Of a DNA stretch of 64,000 nucleotides, positions 63,335 through 64,000 are shown piece after piece; position 1 is the stretch's first letter; every line of letters begins with the position of its first letter. The DNA is taken from contig CAMEDD010000002.1 of assembly GCA_945913285.1 (NCBI GenBank), positions 105,902-169,901 on the forward strand. The letters are read 5' to 3'. Below the pieces are notes generated by a model. That model was not told where the DNA came from, did not search any database, and saw nothing but the letters and a program-made list of their open reading frames with translations. The DNA is from Candidatus Sulfopaludibacter sp. SbA3. Lineage in GTDB: Bacteria; Pseudomonadota; Alphaproteobacteria; Caulobacterales; Hyphomonadaceae. Both the position numbers and the translations under genes were made by a program.

Positions 63335-64000
63335 ATGCGTGACCTCAGAAAAGACGTTGCAGACCTTTGGCGGGCGGCTTCGCAGCTGACGTCCACGAGG
63401 GGTGGCCGGGTGATCCAGTTTATTTCCGCCCATTCCGGGGAAGGCACAAGCAGTGTTGCGGCTTCCTTCGCGCTGATTGCGGCGAGCCGGTCGACAAAGA
63501 CAGCTTGGCTGGTTGACCTGGATGTTCGCAAGAACCCTCAGTACACAGCGTTTTCACACGGCACGATCAAGGATGTTGCGCGCCCGGGGCATGCGCTGGA
63601 CGCATCGCTTGGCGCTGAGCAGATCTATTCGGTAACGGGGCATGAGAACGAGCCTGCTTATGGCAAGCTCTTGAACGCGCATCAGATTCAAGGGCTGCGC
63701 CTGCTGATCACGCATTTCCGGAACGACCGGCTCTCGCAAGGGCAGAAGGTGCAGCTGCGCACGGCGCCTGGCTGGTGGACGGCGCTTCGCACGGCCGCCG
63801 ATTGGATCGTGGTCGACTCGCCCGCAACGGACCGGACGCGCGCGGGGCTGGCCTTTGTTTCGCAGGCGGATGGTGTTGTGCTGGTCGTCAAGGCAGACGA
63901 GACGTCTGCAGCGGATGTCGCGGGGCTGAAACAGGACGTTGAGCTGCACGGCGGCCAAGTGATCGGTGTCGTGATGAACCGCATTCAGGACGACGCCCTG
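63335..64000 (+). CDS. MinD/BY-kinase-like P-loop ATPase of the polysaccharide locus (3' end cut by window)
   Basis: An open frame of 222 codons running off the window, so the C terminus is missing. It resembles the cytoplasmic ATPase half of bacterial tyrosine kinases (CpsD/ExoP-type): FISAHSGEGTSSVAASFALIAA (Walker A position), WLVDLDVRKNPQ (Walker A') and WIVVDSPATDRTRAG (Walker B). The deviant Walker A lysine is Thr at residue 38, so ATP hydrolysis or kinase activity is doubtful. The position directly after the Wzz-like gene fits a split Wzc system regulating polymer length. Confidence 0.82.
   Translation, partial: MRDLRKDVADLWRAASQLTSTRGGRVIQFISAHSGEGTSSVAASFALIAASRSTKTAWLVDLDVRKNPQYTAFSHGTIKDVARPGHALDASLGAEQIYSVTGHENEPAYGKLLNAHQIQGLRLLITHFRNDRLSQGQKVQLRTAPGWWTALRTAADWIVVDSPATDRTRAGLAFVSQADGVVLVVKADETSAADVAGLKQDVELHGGQVIGVVMNRIQDDAL

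Overview
The window is a GC-rich, densely packed bacterial chromosome segment. It looks alphaproteobacterial, most likely a Hyphomonadaceae/Caulobacterales-type organism; this is inferred from gene content, not from a database match. The pointers are a C4-pathway 5-aminolevulinate synthase, an NDUFA12-type complex I accessory subunit, a MucR/Ros regulator, a DnaA-related HdaA protein, a C-terminal fragment family of B12-dependent ribonucleotide reductase, DUF2336, DUF2155 and COQ4 proteins.

Layout. 1-5.9 kb: 3' part of metH, pyk, a small clan-AA aspartic protease with a DUF1289 gene, and a CobT-like gene whose catalytic glutamates look lost. 6-8.4 kb: an acyl-CoA dehydrogenase pair behind a triple-ACGT operator-like site. 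8.5-14 kb: glycosyltransferase, rlmJ, an M28 lipoprotein peptidase and a lysophospholipase-like hydrolase. 14-16 kb: clpP-clpX. 16-19 kb: metallophosphoesterase and glnB-glnA. 19-22 kb: coq4, a histidine phosphatase, nnr and a DUF7064-like gene. 23.1-25.1 kb is the only clearly accessory patch. It holds a small lipoprotein, an IS3-family transposase remnant, a 129-bp element with terminal inverted repeats around a 26-bp-stem hairpin, and a Phd/VapC-type toxin-antitoxin pair. On one side it ends at the 3' end of a tRNA-Leu gene, and on the other at a 14-bp copy of that 3' end, so it looks like a decayed integrative element.

25.3-33.7 kb: tig, DUF2336, a degenerate EAL protein, NUDIX, an Hpt-like protein, nadK, a class II aldolase, hemA and mucR. 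33.9-39 kb: glyA-nrdR-ribD-ribE-ribB-ribH-nusB as one tight operon, in which the RibD deaminase and the GTP cyclohydrolase II active site are both missing. 39-41.7 kb: purM-purN-oxidoreductase. 41.9-47.3 kb: DUF2066-hdaA-ppk-ppx. 47.3-54 kb: rnd, aspS, a secreted pentapeptide protein and a degenerate NrdJ paralogue. 53.7-58.1 kb: ndufa12-mlaD-DUF2155 converging on aroQ-accB-accC-aat. 58-60 kb: thiS-thiG and a HAD phosphatase. 60-64 kb: start of an exopolysaccharide locus with a Wza-like exporter fused to a 2-oxoglutarate oxygenase, a Wzz-like chain-length protein with a frameshift, and a MinD/BY-kinase-like ATPase cut by the window end.

Most genes are core metabolism in overlapping operons (many ATGA or TTGA junctions). 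The recurring oddity is the number of proteins that keep their fold but have lost catalytic or metal-binding residues: CobT-like, RibA half of RibB, RibD, MucR, HdaA, EAL-like, NrdJ-like and the MinD-like ATPase. All assignments come from reading the sequence and remembered family motifs; no searches were run.
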